Positions 1 to 12,003 of a stretch of 64,000 nt of DNA are shown one piece after another; the first letter of the stretch is position 1; every line of letters begins with the position of its first letter. Location of the stretch: positions 1,556,224 through 1,620,223 of the forward strand of contig NW_006763133.1 of NCBI RefSeq assembly GCF_000264905.1. Reading direction: 5' to 3'. A program made the position numbers and the translations under genes. The notes under the pieces are model-generated. The model was not told the DNA's origin. It worked only from the letters and a program-made list of their open reading frames with translations, and did not search any database. The DNA comes from Stereum hirsutum FP-91666 SS1 (lineage: Eukaryota > Basidiomycota > Agaricomycetes > Russulales > Stereaceae).

Positions 1-508
1 GGCGCCCCCCTCGACCGTAGCCAGCGACAGCATTCGGTTTAGACAGGGGAAGCTTGGAAGTGGAGGGTTGCGCAGGATGTGCCTTCGCACGCACCGGCCC
101 AGAAGGAGCTGGCTTCTTGGGGGCAGCCTTAGCAGCAGAAGAGACGTATCCGCACCTCTCCTTCACGCTGTCCCACTTATCGCCCCAGTTCTTTCCCTTC
201 AACGTCCCCAGCTTCAGCAGTTTCCCGTAATACACGACTTCGTTCGCAGGGTCGAGGCCCCTATCGTTCAGCACATCGTTATAGGCCTTGAAGACGGTTA
301 GGAATGTGGTTGCAGAGGGCGATGCACGAGAGATGACGGCTTCGATGAAGTCGATCTGGTCTGGGGTGAGGCTAGAGAGCTCCGGGGCGGAGACGGCGGA
401 CGAGCGGGAATGGGTTGATGGTGCGACGGTGGGCGCGGTGATAGTTGTAGATTGTGATCGTGTTGACTTTGGTGGTGTAGAGGCCCGTATGGGCGCAAAG
501 CGTGACAT
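1..508 (-). CDS. Sfi1-like spindle pole body protein, N-terminal part (runs off the window)
   Basis: The minus strand is open from an ATG at 508 to the window edge, about 169 codons without introns. After a Ser/Thr/Pro-rich leader of about 45 residues comes a helical segment containing the phrases TVFKAYNDVLNDRGLDP and VVYYGKLLKLGTLKGKNW. I recognise these from the N-terminal region of fungal Sfi1 proteins, which bind centrin and build the half-bridge of the spindle pole body. A low-complexity Ala/Pro/Lys stretch follows. The long centrin-binding repeats would lie outside the window, so the assignment rests on the N-terminal block only. The start is the first ATG in the frame. The C-terminus is missing because of the window border, not because of damage. 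Confidence 0.6.
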   Translation of the reverse strand, partial: MSRFAPIRASTPPKSTRSQSTTITAPTVAPSTHSRSSAVSAPELSSLTPDQIDFIEAVISRASPSATTFLTVFKAYNDVLNDRGLDPANEVVYYGKLLKLGTLKGKNWGDKWDSVKERCGYVSSAAKAAPKKPAPSGPVRAKAHPAQPSTSKLPLSKPNAVAGYGRGGR

Positions 509-791
509 TGAGCGAGCTTGAGGGCTCGATGCCGGAGACGATGACGACGGTGTTGAGGAAGATGTTGTTCGGATGTCCGTCTCGTTTCATCTGTTGATCG
601 TGTCGCGTATACGGCACGTGACGGTGTCCTGGGACCTGCTTACATGTTACAGGTGGCACCCGTTGTGGCCCACTAACACAGATAGTCCAGGATCAAATGA
701 GTGATAGTGATTGTACATGTTACAGATGGGATATGTAGTGTTACAGACAGATACACGAATAGAGGGAGAGATGTGAAAACATAAAAACAGG

Positions 792-2263
792 TCAAAAATG
801 TACTCGCAACGCGCCGCCCAGAGTCGACTCCACTGGGCAATAGGGGCATTTCACTCGCCTAGAAAGAAGACAGTTCATTTCCTGATCAGATACAAGAGCG
901 GATACATCACCCACCCGTCAACCTTGCTCAGCTTGTGCAAACTGTCGTTAGAGACGACGTGCCCGCACTTTATCATCATGGGCGGGTTCTGCTCCGTCGA
1001 CTGGTCCTTCGAGACCGGGCATGCGAAGATCGAGTGGTAGAGATTCTCTCGGGGTAACGGTACCTCAATCTACCGGCAGCATTCAGGTCAACGCTGCATT
1101 CGAATATTATGGTATTTCCAGGAAACTCACCGGGAGCTCATCCGCCTGACTCCACCCGCCCTTCCTCTCCCTCATAATCCTCCTCCCCTTCTCGATCTTC
1201 GCCAGCGCGCCACCACCACCCACATCACCCACGACCCTCAGAGGGGCCTGCTTACTCATGCCTAAGCTCGCACTAAACTCCGTCGCAAACATCGGCTCCA
1301 AATCAAAATGCACCGTGGGTGATGCCAAGTCAGCGTACGGTGACTTGTCCAGTCTCGAGAGGTACATGATGCAGGATAGGAGGCGTTGAAATTCGGTGGC
1401 ATGAGTGTGAAAGAAGGGTCGAAGGTATTTGTTAGCGTAGGCTATTGCCAGTGCAGGTTGTGGCGGGTGTGAGGAGAGGAGAAGGCGAATGTATTCGGAA
1501 CGGTGGAGGTAGAATTCCAGTGATGAGGATCGTGATTCGAGGAACACACGGTTCCTCCGGGCCCATCTGAGAAAGTAGCAGGGATTAAGTGTATATTCAA
1601 GATGAAGTAGCCTGACAACGCACTCTAACGCAGGCTCGGTGTTGTGGTCTCGTAGAGCGAGAAGAATACGATGCAAGTCAATAAACTCGGCTTGACGCTC
1701 AGTTGGAATATTTACGCCAAACTCCTATACAACACATAAGACAGGGTATGGCGGGCATGGAGGAGTGATAACATACTTCAATGAACGTCTCTGCCGTCGA
1801 GAACTGACCGGAGCGGAGAAAGTGCATGGCGATAACATGTTCCAGCGCATTCTCTGCAGACCGGCTTGTGAACAGCGGGTTATAAGTTGGTAGAGGGTTT
1901 GGGAATCTCTACAATAACAACCAACGTAAGTCTCGTAAGATATCGTTCTATAGCAACACAAATCAGCAAGCCACTGAGGTTACGGACCTTGTCCAAAGCC
2001 TTCCCATACCTCGCCAACGAGTTATACACCTCCTTCTGCCTATCATCAATCTCCTTCTTCCTCTGCTCTATCGTCTTCGACAAGTCCTGGAACTGAGCTT
2101 CGGGGCATGAGGCACCGCGCTCGATCCTGGCCTTCTGCTCCAAGAGGGTCTGAAGGAGTGAGTCGAGTGAATCGTTGATAGCAGGAGATTTACTCTTATT
2201 AACGGCGGAAGAGTTAGACGTGAGCTTCTCGAGCTTGGCTATTTCTTTGAGGAGCCCGTCCAT
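792..2263 (-). CDS. RMD5: Rmd5/Gid2, RING-type subunit of the GID/CTLH E3 ubiquitin ligase
   Basis: Six exons read well: 2263-1988, 1908-1779, 1724-1624, 1566-1131, 1063-915 and 858-792. The protein starts MDGLLKEIAKLEKL, has an N-terminal coiled coil, then a LisH/CTLH region (NALEHVIAMHFLRSGQF, then LHRILLALRDHNTEPALEWA), and ends in the degenerate RING typical of Gid2. Visible RING pieces are FACPVSKDQ, IKCGHVVS and RVKCPYCP, close to the C-terminal HF. Family knowledge: with Fyv10/Gid9 it forms the catalytic core that ubiquitinates gluconeogenic enzymes when glucose returns. The last RING Cys pair sits in its own 67-nt exon. It diverges from the Nsa1 gene with 190 bp between starts. Confidence 0.9.
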
Positions 2264-2453
2264 GGCGGTAAGAACGCTGTAGCCAGAGGCACTCGACCAG
2301 ACGGGTGAAACGCGACGAACGGGCGTGGAGTGTGGCCCAACTGGGTCCGCTCTGCACGGGTGGCGACCCACGTGCGGCGGAACCGGCGATCTTGCAGAAC
2401 GAAATTTCTCTTTTGGAGACCGTCTTCATTCCTCCTGCAATAACCCTCACAAA
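2264..2453. promoter_or_regulatory. Shared divergent promoter of RMD5 and NSA1
   Basis: The 190 bp between the two start codons must hold both promoters and 5' leaders. No TATA box is obvious. An E-box-like CACGTG lies near 2370 and the segment is GC-rich. The bidirectional role is inferred from the gene layout. Confidence 0.5.
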
Positions 2454-4063
2454 ATGCCTCGCTTCCTAACAGGCGATGAACTTGGCAACATCAAATCCAT
2501 AACATATCCCTCAGCCTCAACTTCTACTCCAGAGGCTACTCTTCTTCATGATGGCAGCGCTGGAGGAAAATCTAGAGCCATTCAAGCTCTTGCGGTCTCT
2601 AGCAGCAGCGGCGCCTCTTCAAGCCGAATGGTATGGGCACCTCTTTCCTTTCCAGTTCATGGTATGTGGGGAGCTGACCTGCGACCGTTTGAAGCAAAGG
2701 TAGCAGCGGCATGTGCTGACGGTTCTGCGTCTGCGTACACTCTGAACGAAGAAGGTGGGCTGGACCTAGTCAAGGAATGGAAGGAGCCCCGATTGAGGAC
2801 AGGGCAGAAATATGTTGGGATCGATGTCTCTTCTACTGGTTCCCGGTATGTATTCAAGTTGCTCCATTATCCCAGGCCTCTCTATTCATTTCACATTCGA
2901 GTGTAGAGTATACTCCTGCACATCGAATGGTGCTCTGCGGCTCACTTCTCTCAACTCCACCACATCACAAACTGCTGTCTTACCTATGCGTCTTTGCGAT
3001 TGGCGCCTCTCTCCCGATGAGAAGACATTCGCCTACGGTGGCGACGAAGTGGAGCTCTCAGTCTGGGACGCCGAGCGCGCATTCACCGCGTCAACGACTC
3101 CCTCCACTCAAAAGCCGAGCGAATCGACTCAAAAGAAACGGAAGAGGGACGACTTACTTCCAGGTGAAACCTGGCGAGCGAAGAATGTGAGAATCTCACT
3201 ACCGTCTTTTCTATCCCGTCGATTTTTCGCAGTACTGACAGGGTATCACCTTTTCTTGCGTAGGTTGCGAACGACTCCCTAAGCCTCCGTCAACCCGTCT
3301 ACAACACCTGTCTCACATACCTCAATCTTTCATCGTCGACCTCACAACCGGGCCATCACATTGCCACAGGTACCCAGTTCGGTAACGTAAGGAGATACGA
3401 TACGCGGAGTGCTCGTCGACCTGTGGCGGATTGGAAAGGTGTGGCGAAGATGGGTGGGGTCAGGGCCGTGGCGAAAGGGTTCAATGAGCAGTGCGTTCCG
3501 TTTTTCTTCATTTTCAGGTCGTAGAATGCTTGACGCTGACATGTCTCTGATTAAAATTACAGTGAGTTGTTCGTCGCAGACCAAGGTTGCAATCTTTTCT
3601 CCCTCGACCTTCGGAACGGTAGCATTGGCTACGGATACAAAGGTAACGCTGCACCCTATCGCCATTCAACCAGCTCTCACTAACTCGTACCCATCCCTAC
3701 AACCATTGCGCAGGCATCTCCGGCGCCATAACCTCGCTTGCTCCCTCACCCACTCACCTTGCCTCAACAGCTCTTGATCGATACACCCGCATCCACAGCA
3801 CGTTCGCTCCTCCTGCTCAAGCCGGCCAAGCTCAAGAAAACAAAGGCCAAGTTTTGGAGAGCGTGTATGTAAAGAGTATCCCGACGGTTGTTGTGTGGGA
3901 TCAAGATACGGATGCGGATGAAGAGGACGAGGTGAAGAACAAGGGTGCAGATGGCGAGGACGATGAGGATCTTTGGGAAGGGATGGAGGATGTCGAGGAT
4001 GAAGATGAGAGTGACGAGGAGTACAAGAGGAAAGGCAAGAGCAAGAAGAGTCGGGCGAAATAG
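2454..4063 (+). CDS. NSA1: Nsa1/WDR74-like WD-repeat protein for 60S ribosome assembly
   Basis: A multi-exon gene starts at MPRFLTGDELGNIK, the expected Nsa1 opening. The exons assemble into a WD-like propeller, with phrases such as LCDWRLSPDEKTFAYGG, HIATGTQFGNVRRYDTR and LFVADQGCNLFSLDLRNG. The C-terminal tail is acidic then basic (Asp/Glu runs followed by KRKGKSKKSRAK), which is normal for a nucleolar factor. Family knowledge: Nsa1 joins pre-60S particles and is released by the Rix7/NVL AAA ATPase. The stop is TAG at 4061-4063. At least five introns of about 50-80 nt interrupt the ORF. The gene converges with the pirin gene, with 177 bp between stops. Confidence 0.85.
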
Positions 4064-4240
4064 TTACTTGCACCACGCTCGCCACTGTCGCACAAAATGC
4101 GTCCACTTGATGATCGCCCTTCTTTTCGATAGTCGTCTCAGAAAACGACTACAACAGCCATATCATTCTCCAATAGCCCCTGATACATAAGTAAGAAATA
4201 AGAACGCCGATACAATACAAGGGTGTCACGACCTAATGGC

Positions 4241-6218
4241 TCAAAGCCCGCCGATCTTGCTCTTCCAAGTGTGCGCCTTCTCGAACCCGTTCAAGCCCAT
4301 GCGGTCTGCGAGGAAAGACGGAATGTGAATCATTGCACGAAACCGCAGGAAAAAAAAATATAGACTTACAATCGATGAACGTCTTCTGGATCTCTTCTTT
4401 CGACGTCATCACGAATGGTCCATATTGCACAACCTCCTGGTCCAAAGGCTCGCCGGCAACCTACGAGCCCGCCCAATCCAGACACGGATCAGAACCGTTG
4501 TGTGATTGTTATATAAGGCAGATGTACACACCAGAACGAACTCGGTATCGTCCTCAAGAGCGGTCACCGAAATGCCAGTCTCATTACTGTTGGAAGACAA
4601 GACCAAGGTGTAATATTGCTCGTACTTCTCTGGTTGAGTACCGATGCTGATCGAGCCCTTCAACGCTGTATGAATAAGTGTTGCACCAGGTCTGGTCAGT
4701 ACAATCTCATTGTACCTCAGTATATGAGACCGACGTACTATATATGAAGGTAGTCCAACCAGCCGCTATGTATCGTCTACGTCAGTGCCTGTCGGGATGT
4801 GATGGCGGTAAACAAGACTTACGAATATCCTGGAAAACAGTGCCCTTCTTCTTGAAAATGTTGTGGAAGTACCAGCATCCGCCAAGAGGCCTGACAGGTG
4901 ACTCTACTCCGTGACTCTTCCCGCTAATAACCTTAATCTGAGGCCCATCCGGTCCGTCGGGATATGCGCTCGGGATGCTGTGGCAGGAATGAAGGCGCCG
5001 TGTAAGTAGGAGATCAGCCGCGAACAGACAGCGTCCTTACCCCTCTGGATCGAGCTCTTGATAGCTAGGTTCGACCATCTTGTACTGGAAGGTGGGTCAA
5101 CGTCAACAAATCAGCTCAGATAGGAACATATCGAGTAGCTCACTTTGGCGGGCAAGTCCACCCAAAGTTGAAGACCTCTTGGCTCCTGACCATTCGGGGC
5201 TTGCGCAGGCATCTCCGCATGGATGACTAGGAGATAAACGATGGTCAGTTGGTACAACGGTCTCATAGGGCACAGTGTAACGTACTTCCACGGCCCTGTA
5301 GCAAGAAGAGAAAACGTTAGACAGAAGACGATCAGAGAATTTGTGATACGTAACTTACAGCACACATCCACTGCACACCGCCAGCCTTGATCAAACCAGC
5401 ATGTCCAGCTGAATCTTCATGTCTGCTCTCTCTGTTGGTGGAGGATCATGATCAGACATCTTGCTCGCGGGCAGCGGTACCGAGAAGATGCCAAAGACAC
5501 TGACCCTTCGAGCATATAGGTTACAGTGGCCTGACCTCTGTGCGGATGACTATCGCCAGAAGGAAGCGTTAGATGATTTTGCCTGAGGCATGTCAGGCGA
5601 AAACACTCACTCGGGGAAGCCCTAATAACGTTACGACGGTCATGAGTTGTCAACTTATATCTATAGAGTTGACGCAATACTTACTGCTCCCTAACGGATA
5701 ACAGAGAGGATCAAAAGTGTCAGTACCTGGACACAGATCTAGAAGCTGCCTCTGACTGACTTTGCTGATGTGGAAGTGGTCTAGCATCAAGAACCTACAA
5801 TGCCAGGTGGTCCATGAGTTCAGTAACACAGGTATCATGCACCGTAATAGACTTGAACATACGGTGTAAGATTCCTGAGGCCCATACTCCCTATCGAACG
5901 ACGAACGAGGGCTCCTGCGCCCTGGTAAGCACCGAGACCGGCTCGTCAACCTTGTCTCCAAACTCTCTGGACATCCAGTAAACTTACCTCGGCAGTCTCT
6001 ACCGCAAACACCTTCTTGATGACTTGTCTCGAAACTGACATGTCTGCAGTCAAAATACTAGCTGAGGGTTCTACTTGTTGAATAATAGGGGTGGAGTGAG
6101 ATTGCTGTTTCGGAATGAAGTCGAGCTTAAAGTCGCTGAAGACGTCGGGGTACCAGTAGGCGAAGAGCGCTGCAAGGACGGCAAAAAGGATGGGGAAAAG
6201 CTTGAAGGACGAATGCAT
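4241..6218 (-). CDS. Pirin-family cupin with an N-terminal hydrophobic segment and microexons
   Basis: The spliced protein carries the pirin motifs LDHFHIS, GFPDHPHRG and GRGIIHAEMP. These supply the metal-binding His, His, His and Glu of the N-terminal cupin. A second cupin half ends AHTWKSKIGGL. The gene is unusually fragmented. Three internal exons are tiny and have clean GT-AG borders: 5685-5690 (GGAGCA, Gly-Ala), 5611-5621 (GGCTTCCCCGA) and 5286-5295 (GGCCGTGGAA). The first ATG (6218) adds about 58 residues before the usual pirin start MSVSRQVIKKVF, including a hydrophobic stretch LFPILFAVLAALFAYWY that could be a signal anchor. The internal ATG would give a normal soluble pirin. Family roles include a nuclear cofactor and a quercetinase-like dioxygenase; the role here is not known. 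Confidence 0.85.
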
Positions 6219-6538
6219 ATAAATTGGGAGGCGCCATGGCCAATTCGACAGCTGCTTTTATTCAAGACCTGAGCTCGCTGACGGAGGCTGTAAGCAACCC
6301 TTGCCTTTGTTGGACGCATCTTCTCATGACAAATCACGAATGACGCTACCGTTTTCGCGTTTCTGCTTACGCCACAGTATGTGGCCCTATTAATCACGCG
6401 AAGAGTTCAGCAACACAAAGACGCTGATTCATCTACTACTAGTCAAGCTACAATCCACTAAAGCATACACCCGATTTTTTCCATAGACATCATTAGTCGG
6501 GACGGTAGGAGTAAAAACCTCTCCAGTTGAAGTACACA
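6219..6538. other. Intergenic stretch between permease stop and pirin start
   Basis: It holds the pirin promoter and the permease 3' end. No gene or repeat is seen. Confidence 0.4.
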
Positions 6539-9012
6539 TCAGAGCGAATCCCATAGCTTCTGCCATATCGTTCTCGGCCCCCTTGATTCTTGTGCCAAAT
6601 TGAACGCCTTTTCCTCCTCGTCAATCTCTCGTTTCCCAGTCACCAAGTCCACATCTTCAGGTTTGATAAGGTCCGTCTTGTACCAAACCTTGTACCCCGC
6701 CCAGAGCAGTATGAAAACGGGTATACCGATATATGAAGTGACAAACGTGTCTTTCGTGAACGGGAGGAATGTGTCGAACCCTGTATCATCAGACAAGGTT
6801 AAAATATGTGGTATGCTGGCAAATAAATAAATATGATATACGGACCTTTGAACAAGGTGATGATGGCCGTTGCGATCAGGGCGAACCAGGATCCGTAGGG
6901 CTGGAAAGGGGCTTTGTAGGGAAGGCTGTCTCGGGAGATTCCCTGTGCCTTCAATGCCTTCATGAAGCGACTAAATATTCGTGTCAGTGAAAAACACTTC
7001 TCTCAAAGGACATTATCCTCACATGTGTGAATAGCAGATACACATCCAGGTGATAGCTCCGAACGTCGAAACAAGGTTGACAAACCAAGTGAAGACTACA
7101 GACGCGCAAGAACCGTGGGAGGTCAGTCGACAGTCAATGCATGAACGAAGAATCACGTACCTTTGGCGCTTGACGAACTAACGTTCAAGAATACCAGTCC
7201 GCAGAACAAGATACACAACATGAGTGCAGTCCATGGCACACCCAACCTGTTCACCCGTCTGAATATGCTCGGTGCCTTTCCTTGGATCGCGAGTCCGTAG
7301 AGTGTTCTTGAACCGATGTACAAGTCAGAGTTCGCCGCCGACAAGACGAAGATCAAGATTGCGGCATTGATAACATGGTTCAGAACTTTGATGCCGGCGA
7401 GAGTCGTAGCTAAGACGAAGGGACTAGCTGCTGCTCCCGTCTTTGACTTGTTCGCTGTGAAAAGGTCCTACTCACCGAGAATAGAGACTAATTAAATCCA
7501 ATCGGATACGCAGTGAGTAAAGGCTAAACTCACGGTGCTGTTACTCGGCACGATCATGCCTATGATGAAGACACCGCCAACGTAGAAGATCAAGATCCGG
7601 AGGAATGTCCTACGAATGGCCCTCGGGATGTTCTTGCGTGGGTTCTCGGCCTCGCCGACAGTCACACCAATGAGTTCCGTCCCAATAAAGGCGAAAAGAG
7701 CATTGATGAGCGTGCTCCAAAAACCGAGGAAGATTGAAAGGTGACCGTCGTGGACCTGGCTTTGGAGGTATGTGCCCATGGGGCCGTAGGGGTGTTGCCA
7801 ATATCTGAATCCAATTCGCTACTGGACAATGAATAAGTCATTCAGTGTTTATGCGACTGGAACTTACATCATGTTCTGGATTACCTCCGAGGTCGATGAT
7901 GAGACCCATAAGGAGGAGGCCTAGAAGATAATGTAAGTCAAAAGGACAATGCTCATATCATAGATATGTGAACTTCACCGATCAGGGAGACGACCTTGAT
8001 AGAACTGAACCAAAACTCGATCTCTCCAAACACGCGAACACCAAGCAAGTTGACGCCAGCGACTAGAGGTGAACAATGCATGAGTACAAAAGATTGCTCA
8101 TGGCTACCACTTCAGACTCACTGAAGACGATGAAAATCACTGTGTAGGGCACGTATTAGATTGAGACTTTTGGTCTATAAATTTGAGATCGACGTACCCA
8201 TCCAAACCTCTAGGGGAACTTTCCGTGTCCAGTACTGTATGACGATCCCCGCGGCATTGATGTTGTTTGGCGTGACGATCAAATATCTACGCACGATCTA
8301 TGAGCCTGAAAAGAGTAATGTGAGCAGCGTATCAAGATATAGTAAACAAAGCAACGTACTGAGGAATATGAACGACCACGATACAGTGCTTACTTGAGCT
8401 ATAGAAAAAGGGCACAAGTCAGGTTGACGCAAACAGGCCGAGAGTGGCGTGCGGTTCAACCTACCAAGTAGTTCCAGCCAATGGCGAACCCAAACGCAGG
8501 ATCCACGAAACGAGTAGCATATCCCGAGAATCCGGACTTGATGGGTAGGTATGCAGCCATCTCTCCAAGGGCCACCATGACCATGTAGCACACCATTCCA
8601 ACGAAGGAATACCCAAGAAAAATCCCAAGTGGCCCACCACGGACGAGCGCCGTTCCCGAGCCAATGATCAGACCTAGAAGGACAAGTACATCGGAATTTA
8701 GAAAGCGGCCCGTAGAAGGGACTGAGACTTGGTATGTTTAGATTACCTGTGCCCACTGCACCGCCGAGCTAATGACAAGATTTATGAGTGCCATACGCCA
8801 TGCGCGATGAGACCAAACAAAAGATGAAACCTTACAGCAATCATTGAGATTTGACGAGCTTTAAGCCCGCGATGCAGCGTCTCATCGCCCTTGGTGTCTT
8901 CAAGGAGCTGAGCACCATGTTCCGTCACCGTACGATGCCGGATTTCTTGTTCGCCCACGCTGCGGACATCTTCTTTGGATCCAAAACTGCCCTTCTCGTG
9001 CGAGGTACTCAT
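6539..9012 (-). CDS. Amino-acid permease of the fungal YAT/APC family
   Basis: The protein starts MSTSHEKGSFGSKED at 9012. After a hydrophilic cytosolic N-terminus of about 50 residues come the APC signature LGGAVGTGLIIGSG and LGEMAAYLP, then a series of hydrophobic helices across about 12 exons (family norm is 12 membrane spans). A C-terminal block YKVWYKTDLIKPEDVDL and a final LWDSL follow, as in fungal plasma-membrane amino-acid permeases. The exon coding LGGAVGTG is only 22 nt (8747-8768). The substrate cannot be told from sequence. It should be a proton symporter in the plasma membrane. An apparent longer N-terminus up to 9054 would need a TTG start and is not preferred. Confidence 0.88.
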
Positions 9013-9747
9013 CCCCTTGAGAGTCTGAGATTCAAAGAGACCTAGAAGAGACAACCCTGGAGAGATGCAGGCAGAAGCGCAGAAGGAGAAGGATATCCAG
9101 GAAGAAGGAGAAACCCTGTCAAGTGATCAGATACTCACGCCCATATGTACCTCAACCAAGCGCAGGTATATGGCACAGCCATGGAGCAAAAGACGCCTCG
9201 CCAGGGACCCCCTGAAGAGCCAAGAAGAAAAGAGCAAGCCAAGTACCGTAAATTTCGGCTTGGATCACGACATGTGGCGTGCACAATCTGGACGCGAACA
9301 TGAAAGTATCGCACGATTGGCTGTCAAGCATGTCAAGACCCGGCGAAGCAAAACGGCCAACTCAAGATCGGAGCAGGTACCTTGCAAGTCAGATAACGCT
9401 GCGGATTCAACATTTAACTCCTAGGAAGGAAGGAAATTTGACTCAAACAGGAGGCACGGAAGCAAAACCTGCACGACTCGCACATATCAACATATAGCAA
9501 GAGGATCAACTTGGAGACTTCGTCTGGTACAGCTTGTTCGGCTTACTAAAGACAAGATTAGACGCCTGAATGAAACGAAGTAATTGCCGGTGCCTGAACT
9601 AAATATCACAATAGGAACAGTGCAAATCCAGTGTATCCTCCGTATCAGCACTGAAGCTCGGACCTCAGCCAAGGAATCCACCCAAATGGACAGAAATAGT
9701 TACATAAACAAGATACACACAATCAGAACTAATGGCGTAGCCAAGAA
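9013..9747. other. Intergenic stretch between isomerase stop and permease start
   Basis: It contains the permease promoter and downstream DNA of the isomerase gene. A 119-codon plus-strand frame at 9065-9424 has no recognisable features. Confidence 0.4.
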
Positions 9748-11127
9748 TTAAAGTTTATGCCGAATCTTCTTCGTCGATATCTTGTGAAATCTCTCTGCCG
9801 GTATCCCAGAATGTAGCCTCGCAGCCTGCTCGAAACTCTCCCTGAGATTGACCGCGTCCGGATCGTTCTTCTCGCGCAAGCCGGTCTTGATGAGTTTCTT
9901 GACGGCCAAGACAGAGCTGGGGACGAGGTCTGACAATTCTGAGAGGAGGAGATCTCGAACGGCGCGATGGAAGGAAGCCACGTCTTGTTGGGGAAATATT
10001 TGGCTGTGAGAAAGCGAGAGATTTAGTGTTATGTTTAAGATGAGGAGGTAGTGACAATGATGTACTTGACGAAGCCGCAAGCTAGCAGGTCTCGGGACGT
10101 CTGCTTCTTGCCCCAAATCAAAGTTTCGTTTGCCTTTGCCACACCCACTGAACCAACACGAGTGAGAACGAGTGGAGAACTGGCACACCACAGCACGCCA
10201 CTTACTGCGATTCACGAAACTGACACTTGAGCCACCCTCGGTCACAAGGCCTGTGGAAAGACTAGTTAGCCACAACGAATTAGGGCCATGAAAAATCTGT
10301 TTCTGACCGAGGAAAGCGAATGGCACCGAAAGCCACGCATTCTCCATGCAATAAATGAAGTCGAAGTTGCCCAGGAAGGCTACATGTGCCGAATGATATG
10401 AGCTCATCCAGTCGGAAGCAGTGATATATGCACATACCAGCAGCAATACCTGTGTTTGTATCGGTTGTTAATATTGAATTCCAGCCACTTTGATAGATTC
10501 CGGACTTACCTATGACTGGACCATTCAGCGCAGCAACCAAAATCTTGCTATGTGTATACAACTGGACGAATAGAAGGGAGAAGTCAACGGAGGAAAACAC
10601 GTCCATGGTGAAGGGCGGAACCATACTGCGTGGCTCGTTTCGGTGTTGGCAGCTGCGACTCGTTGTAAGAAGTTGTGGCGTAAAGTCGGTGCGGTGGCTT
10701 CTCGAGACTTCACGTCCGTACCGCTGAAAAATCAGAGAGGAGGCATTATTAGGTATCTGACAGAAGCGGAGAAGATAGATAGTCATGCGTACGCGCAAAA
10801 CCACTTCCCTGTGGCTTTATGAAGATCACACAAGTTCAATATATAAATTTGTGGGAGTTGCACTTCGCTGGTACATACCTTGCCACACGGTCACCAAAAC
10901 GTCAGGATTGGCGTCGATCTCCCGAAGAGCGATGGCGAAAGCATCGTAATCTGGGCATTAAATCATAGCAGACTCGTCGTCAGCCTTTCTGAGCGTAACC
11001 AACCCTATGTTGAATGGCATGAAGGAAACCTACCTTCTTTGGTGATGGCGTTCAGCGTCGCATCTCGTGTGAACGTGATGGTGGCAATCTTATCATTGGG
11101 AGAGATATCGACGACGACTTTGCTCAT
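9748..11127 (-). CDS. Peroxisomal enoyl-CoA hydratase/isomerase (Eci/Dci type)
   Basis: The spliced protein starts MSKVVVDISPNDKIATITF and has the crotonase fold signatures GTGKWFCAGTDV, ALNGPVIGIAAGM and FAFLGLVTEGGSSVSF. The last phrase carries the position used by Delta3,Delta2-enoyl-CoA isomerases as acid/base. It ends RHKL, so the final tripeptide is HKL. Yeast Eci1 and Dci1 end HRL and HKL, which are variant PTS1 signals, so import into peroxisomes is likely. The role is moving double bonds during beta-oxidation of unsaturated fatty acids. The gene has about seven exons, and the length (about 275 aa) fits the family. Confidence 0.85.
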
Positions 11128-12003
11128 GGTTGACTAAGAGGTCGAAAGTGTCGTTCAAGTCGCAAAGGATGGGGTGGTATTACTGAGGACGATGTTGAAC
11201 TTGAACGACCGATGGGCTTTACTATATACTTCCAGCCTTTGGGAAAGCTGGGTCGACTCACTGTGACGCACGAGCGTTCCGAACACTGCTTCACGATGTA
11301 TCCGCGAACATGTAAAAGGGCTCAGAACAAGGCTGAGCCTTCATGGGAGCTGTGATATGAGTCCGGTTATTCCGGGGACGAAGGAGGAGACCAAGTGACC
11401 GTCACTCGGCGGTGTGATTGACCAATAATGGAGACCGCAAAAGGAAATTCTAGCAGTGTGGCACTGCCTGACAAGGGCGAAGCGCCCAACTGCCCGAATC
11501 GACCCTTTTTCCTGTGGCTCCCGACTCGGATACAAAACATTTCAGGATAACTGAGGGCAGTTGCTATCATAGCACTTACTCCACGTTAGAAATGGACTTT
11601 GTGGCACTTCAAGCTATAGTTGGCCCGTCTGAATCATGACGAGTCAAGCAACTTTCATATTGATGGTCATCCCGCATCGGACCGTTGGTTGTAAAAGTCG
11701 TAAAAGTAAGGGACTGTTCTACTAGCAGAGACAATAACGGCCCTCCAGAATGAGTCAAGACGTACGGCCTCGTAAGCGTCACGAAGTCTAACCAAGAACG
11801 GAAAACCAGAACAGCAAGGAATACATCATGCTACTACACAAGCACAACCAGCATCAAATCAACATATGGGAAGAAAGAAAATACACTCCAGAGTCAACCA
11901 CTGATACAAACCGCAGGCGGCGGGAGAAATTTGCCAAACCCTAACGCATGGCAGCTCCCAGGCCAAGTCATACATTCTCGTCACCCAATTATTTTTTTCA
12001 CCT
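11128..12003. other. Intergenic stretch of 876 bp
   Basis: It holds the isomerase promoter side (right of 11127) and the 3' flank of the armadillo gene. The frames in it are short and show no family signal. No repeat was recognised. Confidence 0.4.

Noticed and set aside
9013..9054. Extended permease N-terminus
   Set aside because: It would need a TTG start; the ATG at 9012 is preferred.
9065..9424. Plus-strand 119-codon frame
   Set aside because: It lies in the permease promoter, has no recognisable domain and a composition like translated noncoding DNA.
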